From: Diaminobutyricibacter sp. McL0608
Lineage (GTDB): Bacteria; Actinomycetota; Actinomycetes; Actinomycetales; Microbacteriaceae
DNA: 64,000 bases
Reading direction: 5' to 3'
NCBI RefSeq assembly: GCF_039613825.1
Contig: NZ_CP154826.1
Span: 806,001 to 870,000 of the forward strand
The first letter of the stretch is position 1. Every line of letters starts with the position of its first letter. The position numbers were made by a program, and so were the translations under genes. The notes under the pieces are model-generated. The model was given only the letters and a program-made list of their open reading frames with translations. It was not told the origin of the DNA and searched no databases. Below are positions 1 through 8,846 of this stretch, in pieces.

Positions 1-2
1 AG

Positions 3-827
3 CGCAAGGCCCTTCCCTGGGGTTCTCCCGCTGTGTATTTCGTGGCGCTCGTCGTCATCGCACTGATGCTCGTACCGATCGCGTACATCATCATCGGCGG
101 CTTCCGCACGAACTCGCAGATCACGGTCGACCCGGCCGGCTTCCCGAACCCCTGGAACTTCCAGAACTACATCGACGTGCTCACCGGCGGGGTCTTCTGG
201 GCCCAGGTGGGGAACTCGCTGATCGCCGCCCTCGCGACGACGATCGGCGTCATCGCGCTCGGTCTTGCTGCCAGCTACGTGCTGGCACGGTATGAATTCA
301 AGGGCCGCGGGGCGCTGTACGCTCTGTTCGCCGCCGGCCTCATGTTCCCGATCACGGTCGCGATCACGCCGTTGTACATCGTCGTGCGCAACCTGGGACT
401 GACGAACTCGCTCGCGGGCGTCATCATCCCGCAGATCGCCTTCGCGCTCCCGACGACGATCATCATCCTCGTGCCGTTCCTCCGGGCCATACCGGACGAG
501 CTCCAGGAGGCGGCCTTCATCGACGGCTGCAGCCGGCTCGGATTCTTCTGGCGGATGGTGCTGCGGCTCTCGCTGCCCGGAGTGATCACCGTCGGGATCC
601 TCGCCTTCATCGGCAGCTGGAACAGCTATCTCCTTCCCTTGTTCATCCTGAACGACCAGGCGACGTACACCCTGCCACTCGGTGTGCAGGCGTTCTCGTC
701 GCAGTACTCGACGAACACAGCCGAGGTGCTCGCGTTCACGTCGTTGTCGATGATCCCCGCCCTCGTGTTCTTCAGCCTGTTCGAGCGCCGCATCGTCGGC
801 GGGCTCACCGGTGCGGTCAAGGGCTGA
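3..827 (+). CDS. Carbohydrate ABC transporter permease, MalG type (5' end outside window)
   Basis: Inner-membrane permease subunit of a sugar importer. The reading frame is open from the first bases, so the true start lies upstream of the window; a GTG at 33 falls inside the first membrane helix and is not the start. About six hydrophobic segments are visible. The EAA loop that docks on the ATPase reads EAAFIDGCSRLGFFWRMVLR near the middle, followed by LPG, which is the BPD_transp_1 signature. It runs straight into the GH3 glycosidase gene, so it probably belongs to a transporter operon that begins upstream. No ATPase gene is present here; such systems often share one MsiK-like ATPase (known for actinobacteria, not visible here). 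Confidence 0.93.
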   Translation, partial: RKALPWGSPAVYFVALVVIALMLVPIAYIIIGGFRTNSQITVDPAGFPNPWNFQNYIDVLTGGVFWAQVGNSLIAALATTIGVIALGLAASYVLARYEFKGRGALYALFAAGLMFPITVAITPLYIVVRNLGLTNSLAGVIIPQIAFALPTTIIILVPFLRAIPDELQEAAFIDGCSRLGFFWRMVLRLSLPGVITVGILAFIGSWNSYLLPLFILNDQATYTLPLGVQAFSSQYSTNTAEVLAFTSLSMIPALVFFSLFERRIVGGLTGAVKG

Positions 828-870
828 GCGCCCCCGACCGACCGCCCCAGAGAGAAGTGTGAAAAGTTTC

Positions 871-3198
871 ATGATCAGCCCCGATCTTCCGTTGGTCTCG
901 GACCGCGTGCAGACCCTGTTCGACTCCATGACGCTCGAGGAGAAGCTGGCGCAGCTCGTCGGCTTCTGGGTCGACAAGGGTGATGAGGTCGTCGCCCCGA
1001 TGGCAGGCGAGATGGCCAACTCGGCGAACTACTCGGATGCGACCACCCACGGCATCGGACACCTCACGCGGGTCTACGGCACGCGTCCGGTGGACCCTGT
1101 CGAGCGTGCGAACTGGCTCTGGTCGGAGCAGCGGCGGCTGAAGGAGGGGACCCGTCTGGGCATCCCCGCGATCGTCCACGAGGAGTGCCTGACCGGGCTC
1201 GCTGCGTGGAAGGCCGCGACCTTCCCGACGCCGCTCGCCTGGGGCGCGTCGTTCGACCCCGAACTCGTCGAACGGATGGGCCGCCTCATCGGTGCGTCCA
1301 TGCGCGAGCTCGGCATCCACCAGGGACTTGCGCCCGTGCTGGATGTCATCCGCGATCCGCGCTGGGGTCGCGTCGACGAGGCCATCGCGGAAGACCCGTA
1401 CGTCGTCGGAACGATCGGCACCGCGTACGTCCGCGGGCTCCAGGAGTCCGGCGTGCACGCGACGCTGAAGCACTTCGTCGGCTACTCCGCCTCGCAGGCC
1501 GGACGGAACCACGCGCCGGTGCATGCCGGGCAGCGTGAGCTGCGCGACGTACTGCTCCCACCGTTCGAGATGGCAGTGCGCGACGGCGGCGTGCGTTCGG
1601 TCATGAATTCCTACGCCGAGATCGACGGGGTCCCTGTCGCGTCGAATCCTGAATACCTCACCGGCATCCTCCGGGACGAGTGGGGTTTCGACGGTGTCGT
1701 CGTGTCCGACTACTTCGCAGTAGCGTTCCTGCACACCATGCACGAGGTCGCGGCCGACTTGGGTGAAGCCGCGGAGCTCGCCCTCGCCGCCGGCATCGAC
1801 ATCGAGTTGCCGACCGGCGACGCCTTCCTCGAGCCTCTCGCCGCCCGTGTGCGTGCGGGCACGATGGATGAGGCTCTCATCGATCTCGCGGTCCTGCGCG
1901 TGCTGTCCCAGAAGGAGGAGCTGGGCCTGTTCGACGAATCGTTCGCCGAGCCCCCCACGTCGATCGATCTCGACACACCTGCGCACCGCGAGGCTGCCCG
2001 CGAACTCGCCGAGGAGTCCCTGGTGCTCCTGACGAACAACGGTGTGCTGCCGCTGGAGACGTCCGGCCCGCTCCGGATCGCCGTGATCGGCCCGAACGCC
2101 GACTCGTCCGAAGCGCTGATGGGGTGCTACTCGTTCGCCAACCACGTGCTCGCGCATCATCCGGGCACCGAGCTCGGCTTCAGCATCCCCTCCGTCCTCG
2201 AGTCGCTCCGCGAGGAGTTCCCGGATGCGGAACTGACCTACGTGGCCGGCTGTGCTGTCGAGGGTGACGACACCTCTGGTATCCAGGACGCCGCCGTGGC
2301 GGTCGCGTCAGCCGACGTGGCCTTCGTGGTCACGGGCGACCGCGCCGGTCTGTTCGGCCGCGGAACCGTCGGCGAGGGCAACGATGTCGAGAGCCTCTCA
2401 CTGCCCGGTGTCCAGCGTGAGCTGGTCGAGGCCGTGACCGCGACGGGCAAGCCGGTCGTCATGATCGTGATCTCCGGACGTCCGTACGAGCTCGGCTGGG
2501 CCGTCACAGGACCGACCGCACCGGATGCGCTGGTCCAGGCGTTCTTCCCGGGCGAGGAAGGCGGACGGGCGATCGCGTCCGTTCTGTCCGGCCGCACGGC
2601 TCCGTCCGGCCACCTGCCCGTGTCGCTTCCGCGTTCGGCCGGTTCGCAGCCGTACTCGTACCTGCACCCGAAGCTCGGAGGGTCGTCGGAGATCACGAGC
2701 GCCGACAGCACTCCAGTACTGCCGTTCGGGCACGGACTCACCTACACGACCTTCGAGCGCACAGACCTGGCGGTGGATGCCGAAGCACCGACCGGCGGGA
2801 CCTTCCGTGCGAGCGTCCGGATTCGCAACACCGGCGAACGAGCGGGAACGGACCTGGTGCAGCTCTACGCGCACGACGTGTACGCATCCGTCACGCGGCC
2901 GGTGGCCCAGTTGGTCGGGTACACGCGCGTCGAGCTGGCTCCCGGCGACGAGGCGATCGTCGAGTTCGACGTGCCCACTGCGCGCCTCGCCTTCACCGAC
3001 CGGAAGTTCGAACGGATCGTCGAGGCAGGGGACATCGACCTCTGGGTCGGGCCGTCGTGCAGTGAGCGCGACACCTCCGCATCGCTCACGCTGATGGGCG
3101 ACGACCACCACGTGACCGCCGCAGACCGGCGACTCGTCGGTGTGCGGGTCGAACTGATGGAGGCCGACGCCGTGGGAGCGGGGATTCCCGCCGAGTAG
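871..3198 (+). CDS. Glycoside hydrolase family 3 beta-glucosidase/beta-xylosidase
   Basis: Probably cytoplasmic (no signal peptide); it would release terminal beta-linked glucose or xylose from imported oligosaccharides. The order is a GH3 N-terminal barrel, with KHFVGY and the nucleophile motif VVVSDY (Asp280 counted from ATG 871), then the GH3 C-terminal sandwich (about 390-610) and a fibronectin III-like tail (about 650-760) ending near RKFERIVEAG. The start is ATG 871, with a purine-rich AGAGAGAAG 13 nt upstream; GTG 859 in the same frame is an alternative. It follows the permease by 43 nt. Substrate cannot be fixed from sequence; beta-xylosidase activity would suit the neighbouring alpha-xylosidase and esterase. 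Confidence 0.92.
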   Translation: MISPDLPLVSDRVQTLFDSMTLEEKLAQLVGFWVDKGDEVVAPMAGEMANSANYSDATTHGIGHLTRVYGTRPVDPVERANWLWSEQRRLKEGTRLGIPAIVHEECLTGLAAWKAATFPTPLAWGASFDPELVERMGRLIGASMRELGIHQGLAPVLDVIRDPRWGRVDEAIAEDPYVVGTIGTAYVRGLQESGVHATLKHFVGYSASQAGRNHAPVHAGQRELRDVLLPPFEMAVRDGGVRSVMNSYAEIDGVPVASNPEYLTGILRDEWGFDGVVVSDYFAVAFLHTMHEVAADLGEAAELALAAGIDIELPTGDAFLEPLAARVRAGTMDEALIDLAVLRVLSQKEELGLFDESFAEPPTSIDLDTPAHREAARELAEESLVLLTNNGVLPLETSGPLRIAVIGPNADSSEALMGCYSFANHVLAHHPGTELGFSIPSVLESLREEFPDAELTYVAGCAVEGDDTSGIQDAAVAVASADVAFVVTGDRAGLFGRGTVGEGNDVESLSLPGVQRELVEAVTATGKPVVMIVISGRPYELGWAVTGPTAPDALVQAFFPGEEGGRAIASVLSGRTAPSGHLPVSLPRSAGSQPYSYLHPKLGGSSEITSADSTPVLPFGHGLTYTTFERTDLAVDAEAPTGGTFRASVRIRNTGERAGTDLVQLYAHDVYASVTRPVAQLVGYTRVELAPGDEAIVEFDVPTARLAFTDRKFERIVEAGDIDLWVGPSCSERDTSASLTLMGDDHHVTAADRRLVGVRVELMEADAVGAGIPAE

Positions 3199-3226
3199 CG
3201 TGCGAGGTGTCGGAATCGCAGTCGCA

Positions 3227-3247
3227 TTTGTGGTTTCATCGTACAAA
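3227..3247. promoter_or_regulatory. Putative ROK repressor operator (copy 1)
   Basis: TTTGT-N11-ACAAA inverted repeat 27 bp before the first oxidoreductase gene. A second nested pair, TGGTTT...AAACCA (3231-3250), overlaps it. The same half-sites and spacing recur at 7346-7366 and, with one change, at 8764-8784. ROK/XylR-type repressors are known to bind TTTG...CAAA palindromes, and two ROK genes lie in this locus. Confidence 0.6.
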
Positions 3248-3273
3248 CCATTCGATTCGCGAAGGAGCGACCT

Positions 3274-4449
3274 ATGAGCCTGGACAAGCCGCAACTGCGC
3301 GTAGCCATGGTGGGCTACGGATTCATGGGTGCAGCGCACTCGCAGGGCTGGCGCGTCGCACCCCGATTCTTCGAGCTGGAAGCCGATCCCGTCATGAGCG
3401 TGATCGTCGGCCGTGACGCGGACCGGGTCGAGGAGGCGCGCGAGAAGTTCGGCTGGGAGCGCGCCGAGACCGACTGGCGCAGGGTGGTGGCCGACCCGGA
3501 GATCGATGTCGTAGACATCTGCTCCCCGGGCGATTCCCACGCCGAGATCGCCATCGCCGCGCTCGACGCGGGCAAGCATGTGCTCTGCGAGAAGCCGCTG
3601 GCCAATACGGTCGAGGAAGCCGAGCGGATGGTCGCGGCGGCCGAGCGAGCGGCGGCGCGCGGCATCCGTTCGATGGTCGGATTCAGCTACCGCCGGGTGC
3701 CCGCCATCGGGTTCGCACGCGCGCTCATCGCGGACGGGCGTCTCGGCGAGATCCGGCAGACGCGCGCTGAATACCTGCAGGACTGGCTGGTCGACGAGAA
3801 CGGTCCCATGACCTGGCGCCTCGACAAGGCGCTCGCCGGCTCGGGCTCGCTCGGCGACATCGGAGCCCACGCGATCGACATGATCCAGTACCTGACCGGC
3901 TCCACCGTCGAGTCTGTCAGCGGGACACTTGAGACCTTCGTGACCGAGCGCCCTCTCCTGGGCGAGGGTCGCGGACTCAGCGGCACCGCATCCGATGAGC
4001 GTGGACGGGTCACCGTCGACGACGCGGCCTGGTTCACGGGGCGGCTGTCGAGCGGCGCCATCGGCTCCTTCGAGGCGACCCGGTATGCGACCGGGCGCAA
4101 GAACGCGTTCCGCTTCGAGATCAGCGGAAGCCGCGGTGCGATCGCATTCGACATGGAGTCGATGAACGAGCTGCAGTTCTACGACGCGACGGCCCCGGCC
4201 GGTGAGCAGGGCTTCAAGCGAATCCTCGTCACCGAGCCCGAGCATCCCTACATGGCGAACTGGTGGCCGTCAGGTCACCTGATCGGCTACGAGCACGCCT
4301 TCTCGCATGAGATCCGCGACTTCGTCGGCGACATCGCGGCCGGACACGACCCGGAACCGTCATTCGCCGACGGGCTGCAGGTGCAGCGCGTGCTGGATGC
4401 GGTGGAGCAGAGCGCAGGCAACGGAAGCGCATGGACGGAGACCCGATGA
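3274..4449 (+). CDS. Gfo/Idh/MocA family NAD(P)-dependent oxidoreductase
   Basis: Sugar or cyclitol dehydrogenase of the Gfo/Idh/MocA family. The Rossmann motif VGYGFMGAAH is at residues 13-22, CEKPLA holds the conserved lysine of the active site, and GDIGAHAID carries the conserved His. ATG 3274 has a good GAAGGAG 6 nt upstream. First gene of a three-gene operon: it overlaps the ThuA gene by ATGA, which in turn overlaps a second oxidoreductase. The ROK-type operator just upstream suggests substrate-induced expression with the sugar transporter. ThuA next to Gfo/Idh genes is a common pairing for oxidation of disaccharides or keto-sugars (family knowledge); the actual sugar is unknown. Confidence 0.9.
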   Translation: MSLDKPQLRVAMVGYGFMGAAHSQGWRVAPRFFELEADPVMSVIVGRDADRVEEAREKFGWERAETDWRRVVADPEIDVVDICSPGDSHAEIAIAALDAGKHVLCEKPLANTVEEAERMVAAAERAAARGIRSMVGFSYRRVPAIGFARALIADGRLGEIRQTRAEYLQDWLVDENGPMTWRLDKALAGSGSLGDIGAHAIDMIQYLTGSTVESVSGTLETFVTERPLLGEGRGLSGTASDERGRVTVDDAAWFTGRLSSGAIGSFEATRYATGRKNAFRFEISGSRGAIAFDMESMNELQFYDATAPAGEQGFKRILVTEPEHPYMANWWPSGHLIGYEHAFSHEIRDFVGDIAAGHDPEPSFADGLQVQRVLDAVEQSAGNGSAWTETR

Positions 4450-5141
4450 CCGCCAGGAAAGCACTCGTCGTACGTGGAGGATGGGACGGGCACATGCCCG
4501 TCGAAACGACCGGGCTGTTCATCCCCTTCCTGGAGGCGAACGGTTTCGAGGTGCGCGTCGAGGACGGTACGGCGGTCTACGCCGACGCGGACGTCATGGA
4601 CACCATCGACCTGATCGTGCAGGTCAACACGATGAACACGATCGAGCCCGATGAGTTCGCGGGACTCCAGCGTGCGGTGCTGAATGGGACGGGCATGGCC
4701 GGGTGGCACGGCGGCATCGCCGATTCCTACCGGAACAACGCCGACTACCTGCACATGATCGGCGGTCAGTTCGCCCATCACGCGGGCAAGGACCCGGCGG
4801 AACGCATCGGCGAACAGTCGGACAACTACATTCCGTACACGGTACATATCACCGAGGTGGGGAAGAAACACCCGATCACGCAGGGTATCGAGGACTTCGA
4901 CCTGGTCACGGAGCAGTACTGGGTGCTCAGCGATGAGTACAACGACGTGCTGGCGACGACCACACAGGACGTGCGCCCGTGGGATGCGTGGAACCGGCCG
5001 GTCACAGCCCCCGCGATCTGGACGCGCCAGTGGGGCGAGGGCCGGATCTTCGTGTCTGCTCCTGGACACCGGATCGAGGTCGTCGAAGATCCGAACGTAC
5101 GCACCATCATCGAGAGGGGCCTGTTGTGGGCAGCGCGCTGA
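4446..5141 (+). CDS. ThuA-like domain protein
   Basis: Glutamine-amidotransferase-like fold of the ThuA (trehalose utilisation) family, 231 residues, cytosolic. Seen: VVRGGWDGH near the N-terminus, GTGMAGWHGGIADSY around residue 80, and a C-terminal GEGRIFVSAPGH block typical of ThuA. The start is ATG 4446, which overlaps the previous stop as ATGA and has GGAG 5 nt before it; an upstream in-frame ATG at 4431 has no ribosome site. ThuA proteins usually accompany dehydrogenases that make or remove 3-keto-sugars. It lies between two such genes, so a role in the same pathway is likely, but the reaction is not known. Confidence 0.88.
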   Translation: MTARKALVVRGGWDGHMPVETTGLFIPFLEANGFEVRVEDGTAVYADADVMDTIDLIVQVNTMNTIEPDEFAGLQRAVLNGTGMAGWHGGIADSYRNNADYLHMIGGQFAHHAGKDPAERIGEQSDNYIPYTVHITEVGKKHPITQGIEDFDLVTEQYWVLSDEYNDVLATTTQDVRPWDAWNRPVTAPAIWTRQWGEGRIFVSAPGHRIEVVEDPNVRTIIERGLLWAAR

Positions 5142-6223
5142 ACGTCGGCGTCGTCGGAGTCGGCGTCATCAGCAACCAGTACTTCGCGTCGTTTCCGAAG
5201 CTTCCTAATCTGAGTCTCGCCGCCGTCGCGGACCTCGACGTCGCGCGTGCCGCATCCGTCGCCGACGCACAGGGGACGCGCGCGCTGAGCGTCGATGCGA
5301 TCCTCACCGACCCGGGTATCGATGTGATCCTGAACCTGACGATCCCCGCCGCTCATGCGGAGATCGCGTTGCGGGCGCTCGACGGGGGCAAGCACGTCTA
5401 CGGCGAGAAGCCGCTGGCGCTGACGACGGCGGATGCTGCGGGTGTGCTCTCGAGGGCGGCGGACGTGGGCCTGCGGGTCGGCGGCGCGCCGGACACGGTG
5501 CTCGGCACGGGCATCCAGACCACCCGCGCGGTGCTCGACTCCGGTCGGATCGGTGCCCCGGTCGGAGCGTCGGTGCACTGGACGGCACCCGGTCACGAGC
5601 TCTGGCATCCTGCCCCGGGCTTCTACTACCAGCCCGGTGGCGGACCGCTCTACGACATGGGGCCGTACTATCTGACCAGCCTCGTGACCTTCTTCGGGCC
5701 GGTCGTGCGAGTGTCGGGGGCGGTGAGCCGATCGGCGCGCGAACGCACGATCGCCACGGGACCGAGCGCTGGGGCCGCCATCCCGGTCGACGTCGACACC
5801 CACGTCACCGCCATCCTGGAGCACGCGAACGGTGTCATCTCCACCGTCACGGTGAGCTTCGAGGTCTGGGCCACCCGCTCGCCGTACTTCGAGATCTACG
5901 GAACCGACGGCAGCATCCTGGTCCCCGACCCGAACATGTTCTCCGACACCGTCTCCCTCGCCACCTCCGCGAACCGGGAATGGGTGGAACTGCCCGCCAC
6001 GGCCGGGTACGCGGATGCGGGGCGCGGTTTCGGACTGGCGGATATGGCCCGCGGGATCGAGACCGGGCGGCCGCACCGCGCATCCGGCGAACTCGCGTTC
6101 CACGTGCTCGAGATCATGGAATCGATCATCTCGGCGGGGCGCGAGCACCGCGTCATCGAACTGTCGAGCACGGTCGAGCGGCCCGAACCCGTCGCCGACG
6201 GAAGCACGCCCGCGACCTGGTAG
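5126..6223 (+). CDS. Gfo/Idh/MocA family oxidoreductase
   Basis: Second dehydrogenase of the operon, 365 residues. The Rossmann motif GVVGVGVISNQY begins at residue 7; GEKPLAL holds the conserved lysine. The usual DxGxH is replaced by YDMGPYYL, the variant of a large subfamily that keeps Tyr in place of His. GTG 5126 is chosen because GAGAGGGG lies about 7 nt upstream and the protein then begins directly before the Rossmann strand; the frame is open further upstream without homology. It overlaps the ThuA gene by 16 nt, so the two are translationally coupled. Probably acts on the same sugar as the first oxidoreductase. Confidence 0.88.
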   Translation: MGSALNVGVVGVGVISNQYFASFPKLPNLSLAAVADLDVARAASVADAQGTRALSVDAILTDPGIDVILNLTIPAAHAEIALRALDGGKHVYGEKPLALTTADAAGVLSRAADVGLRVGGAPDTVLGTGIQTTRAVLDSGRIGAPVGASVHWTAPGHELWHPAPGFYYQPGGGPLYDMGPYYLTSLVTFFGPVVRVSGAVSRSARERTIATGPSAGAAIPVDVDTHVTAILEHANGVISTVTVSFEVWATRSPYFEIYGTDGSILVPDPNMFSDTVSLATSANREWVELPATAGYADAGRGFGLADMARGIETGRPHRASGELAFHVLEIMESIISAGREHRVIELSSTVERPEPVADGSTPATW

Positions 6224-6244
6224 GGCGCACCCGGGAAGGACGGG

Positions 6245-7210
6245 TCAGATGCGGTCGGCGAGCCAGGCGGCCTGCCTCTGCCAGTGCTCGGTCTGGCCGC
6301 CCTCGTGGTTGTTGAACTCGTAGACGTCGATCGCACGGTCTGTCGCGCCGAGCCGGTTGTAGGCCGCGTAGATCGTCGACGGCGGAACGATGTCGTCCAT
6401 GAGCGCAACCGAGAACAGGGCGGGAGCGGTGACCCGCTCGGCGAAATTCACACCATCGAAGTACGACAGTGTCTCGAAGACGCGCTCTACCCGGGTCCGG
6501 TGCACCGACAGGTAGCGTGCGATCTCGGCGAACGGGTCCGACGTTGCGATCTCGGCGCCGCGGCGAAAGGCCGACAGGAACGGCACGTCCGGCATCACCG
6601 CGCGGACGGCCGGTGACAGCGCGGCCGTGGCGAGGGCGATGCCGCCGCCCTGGCTGCCGCCGGTGACGGCGATGCGGTCGGCGTCGACGAACTCGAAGCC
6701 CGCGACGGCGTCGACGAGCAGTGCTGCGTCGCTGAACACGCGGCGGTAATAGTACTCGTCAGGGTCGAGGATGCCTCGGGTCATGAACCCGGCGGATGCG
6801 GGTCCCGAGCCGTGCGGGTCGGGCGTGTCGCCGCCGGTGCCCCAGCCGCTGCCCTGTCCACGCGTGTCCATGACGACATGCACGTAGCCCGCGAGGGCCC
6901 AGAGAACTCGCTCGCCAGGCAGGCCGCGCCCACCGTTGTAGCCGACGTATTCGATGACCGCGGGACGGGGGCCGCCACCGCGCGGCCGGGTCACCCATCC
7001 GGCCACGCGTTCTCCGCCGAACCCGCTGAAGCGCAGGTCCTCGACGACGAGCTCCGTGACCGGGGTGCTCGCGGGCAGGAGGTCCGGCGCTGTCGCGGCG
7101 GAGCGCGACTCGCTGAGCGTGCGCGCCCAGAAGGCGTCGAAGTCGGCGGGCTGGGCGACGGTCGGGCGGTAGCCGACGAGTTCGTCGAGCCTCAGGTCTG
7201 TGAGCGGCAC
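6245..7210 (-). CDS. Acetylxylan esterase / cephalosporin-C deacetylase family (AXE1)
   Basis: Alpha/beta hydrolase of the AXE1 family (CE7), 321 residues, the usual size. N-terminus PLTDLRLDELVGYRP matches the family start, which is why GTG 7210 is preferred over GTG 7297 in the same frame. Seen: RGQGSGWG in the oxyanion region, nucleophile elbow GGSQGGGIAL, then LMDDIVPPST (Asp) and NNHEGG (His). It should remove acetyl groups from short xylo-oligosaccharides in the cytosol. It is divergent from the ROK gene and convergent with the oxidoreductase operon. The shared 7211-7366 region with its ROK-type operator probably controls it. Confidence 0.9.
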   Translation of the reverse strand: MPLTDLRLDELVGYRPTVAQPADFDAFWARTLSESRSAATAPDLLPASTPVTELVVEDLRFSGFGGERVAGWVTRPRGGGPRPAVIEYVGYNGGRGLPGERVLWALAGYVHVVMDTRGQGSGWGTGGDTPDPHGSGPASAGFMTRGILDPDEYYYRRVFSDAALLVDAVAGFEFVDADRIAVTGGSQGGGIALATAALSPAVRAVMPDVPFLSAFRRGAEIATSDPFAEIARYLSVHRTRVERVFETLSYFDGVNFAERVTAPALFSVALMDDIVPPSTIYAAYNRLGATDRAIDVYEFNNHEGGQTEHWQRQAAWLADRI

Positions 7211-7345
7211 GTCACTGCTTTCGGTCGGGAGACGCTGCGTGGCGGCGACGTCTGCGGCGCTGCGGAACAACTGCTGTCCGTCGAGCCGGGTGCACACGTA
7301 TCAAACCACGGCAGACACCCGATCACGACTCAGTCATTCTCGCAG

Positions 7346-7366
7346 TTTGTTGTGTAGGAGGACAAA
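7346..7366. promoter_or_regulatory. Putative ROK repressor operator (copy 2)
   Basis: TTTGT-N11-ACAAA ending directly before ATG 7367 of the ROK gene and covering its AGGAGG (7356-7361). A bound repressor could block both transcription and ribosome access, giving autoregulation. It lies between the divergent esterase and ROK genes, so it could serve both. Confidence 0.6.
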
Positions 7367-8599
7367 ATGCGACCGGCCGTGCGCGCGGCGCGTTATGGTC
7401 GAGCCATGACCAGCCCGACCGCGTCAGCGATCAAGAGCGGCACGACCGACCAGTTGCGGCGTGACAATCTATCCGCCGTGCTGCACCTCGTCCACCGCCA
7501 CGACGCTCTTTCGCGGGCTGAACTCACCCAGCTCACGCGCCTCAACCGCTCGACGGTGGGAGACCTCGTCGCCGAACTGGCGGAGCTCGGTCTCGTCGAG
7601 GAGACCGCACCCGTCGGGGCCGCTCGCGCGGGCCGGCCAAGCCCGGTGGTCAGGGTCGGCACCTCCACCGTCGCGATCGCCATCAACCCGGAAGTGGATG
7701 CGGTCATCCTCGGGATGGTGGGGATGGGCGGCCACGTGCTGAAGCGCATCCGCATTGAGACCGCTTCGGCGCGCACCGCCTCCGAAGTGGTGACACTGGC
7801 ATCCGCAGCGGTCGCCGGGATGCTCGCTGGTGTCGACGACGATGTGCGGGTCGCAGGCATCGCCGTAGCGGTCCCGGGGCAGGTTCGCCTGGCCGACGGG
7901 ATGGTCCGCGAGGCGACCCACTTCGGCTGGGCCGACGAGCCTCTCGCGGCGATGCTCGAAGCCGCCACCGGCAAGCGTGTCTGGGCTGCGAACGCCGCCG
8001 TTCTGGGGATGCGCGCCGAGAGCGCCTTCGGGGCGGGGCGCGGGATCGACGACCTCGTGTACTTCATCGGCGGCGCCAGCGGCATCGGCGGGGGTGTCGT
8101 CAGCGGCGGTCGTCTGGTCACCGGTGCCGCAGGCTATGCGGGGGAGTTCGGTCACACTTTCGTGCGCAGCGACGGCCTCGCCTGCTACTGCGGCGCGCGC
8201 GGCTGCCTCGAAGCCGAGGTCACCCAGGGTGCGCTGCTGTCGGCGGTCGGGCTGGCCTCGGCGGACGCCTCGGAGCTTGCGGATGCGCTCGCCGCGTCGA
8301 GAGACCCGGCTGTGGACGCGCTCGTGCGCCGCGACCTCGGACTGCTGTCGATCGCTGTGCGGAACGCGGTCAACGTCTTCAATCCGTCCGTCATGGTGCT
8401 CGGTGGATTCCTGGCGGACCTGTACCGCGGTGCAAGCGATGGTGGCGAGGTGGACGTCCTCGGCCCTGTCGTGCGTTCGGCGCGCGAGGGCCTGCAGGTG
8501 CGCCTTGCCGAGCTGGGTCCCGACCAGTTGCTCATCGGCGCGGCCGAGCTCGTCTTCGCCGACCTCATCGCCGACCCCGCGCGCGCCGTCCTCGCCTGA
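7367..8599 (+). CDS. ROK family transcriptional repressor
   Basis: Repressor of the ROK (NagC/XylR) family. N-terminal winged helix (LSRAELTQLTRLNRSTVGDLVAEL region, roughly residues 40-75), then a sugar-kinase-like sensor domain; CYCGARGCLE is the Cys-rich zinc site of ROK regulators. ATG 7367 has AGGAGG 5 nt upstream. ATG 7406 is a real alternative: TATGGT lies 6 nt before it, the layout of a leaderless transcript, and the protein would begin MTSPTASA. Placed between the esterase and the transporter, it probably senses an imported oligosaccharide and represses the TTTGT-N11-ACAAA promoters. Confidence 0.9.
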   Translation: MRPAVRAARYGRAMTSPTASAIKSGTTDQLRRDNLSAVLHLVHRHDALSRAELTQLTRLNRSTVGDLVAELAELGLVEETAPVGAARAGRPSPVVRVGTSTVAIAINPEVDAVILGMVGMGGHVLKRIRIETASARTASEVVTLASAAVAGMLAGVDDDVRVAGIAVAVPGQVRLADGMVREATHFGWADEPLAAMLEAATGKRVWAANAAVLGMRAESAFGAGRGIDDLVYFIGGASGIGGGVVSGGRLVTGAAGYAGEFGHTFVRSDGLACYCGARGCLEAEVTQGALLSAVGLASADASELADALAASRDPAVDALVRRDLGLLSIAVRNAVNVFNPSVMVLGGFLADLYRGASDGGEVDVLGPVVRSAREGLQVRLAELGPDQLLIGAAELVFADLIADPARAVLA

Positions 8600-8700
8600 G
8601 CCGACACCTGCTGCGTCGCGCGTCGGCGCCGATCTGCTGGACAACTGTGTGGTCTCGCCGAGTCGAAAACCGAACAATGTTGGGGAGTAGAACATATTGT

Positions 8701-8719
8701 CCAGTGAGGCAATCACTGG
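8701..8719. promoter_or_regulatory. Inverted repeat upstream of the sugar-binding protein gene
   Basis: CCAGTG-N7-CACTGG lies upstream of the -35 of the binding-protein gene. Further outward, CTGGACAA (8636-8643) and TTGTCCAG (8696-8703) form another pair. They may bind a second regulator, for example one for catabolite control. No protein can be assigned. Confidence 0.35.
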
Positions 8720-8739
8720 GATTATTTTGAAATTCGAGC

Positions 8740-8784
8740 TTGCAAGGCGTCCAAACTTGTGCTTATGTTGCCCTCGTCAACAAA
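8740..8784 (+). promoter_or_regulatory. Promoter and ROK-type operator of the sugar transporter operon
   Basis: TTGCAA (8740-8745), 18 nt, TATGTT (8764-8769) reads as a -35/-10 pair. The third ROK-like site, TATGT-N11-ACAAA (8764-8784), covers the -10 and the predicted start of transcription, an ideal place for repression. An inner repeat TGTTG...CAACA (8766-8782) strengthens the dyad. Confidence 0.6.
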
Positions 8785-8846
8785 TTGCATCGGAGTGGCT
8801 GCGAAGCCTGCAAGAGCGCGTCCACTCCACTACAAGGAGGTAAAGG

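Noticed and set aside
5641-5700. Loss of the catalytic His (DMGPYY) in the second Gfo/Idh protein
   Set aside because: I recall this Tyr variant as typical of a large functional subfamily, so it is not evidence of inactivation.
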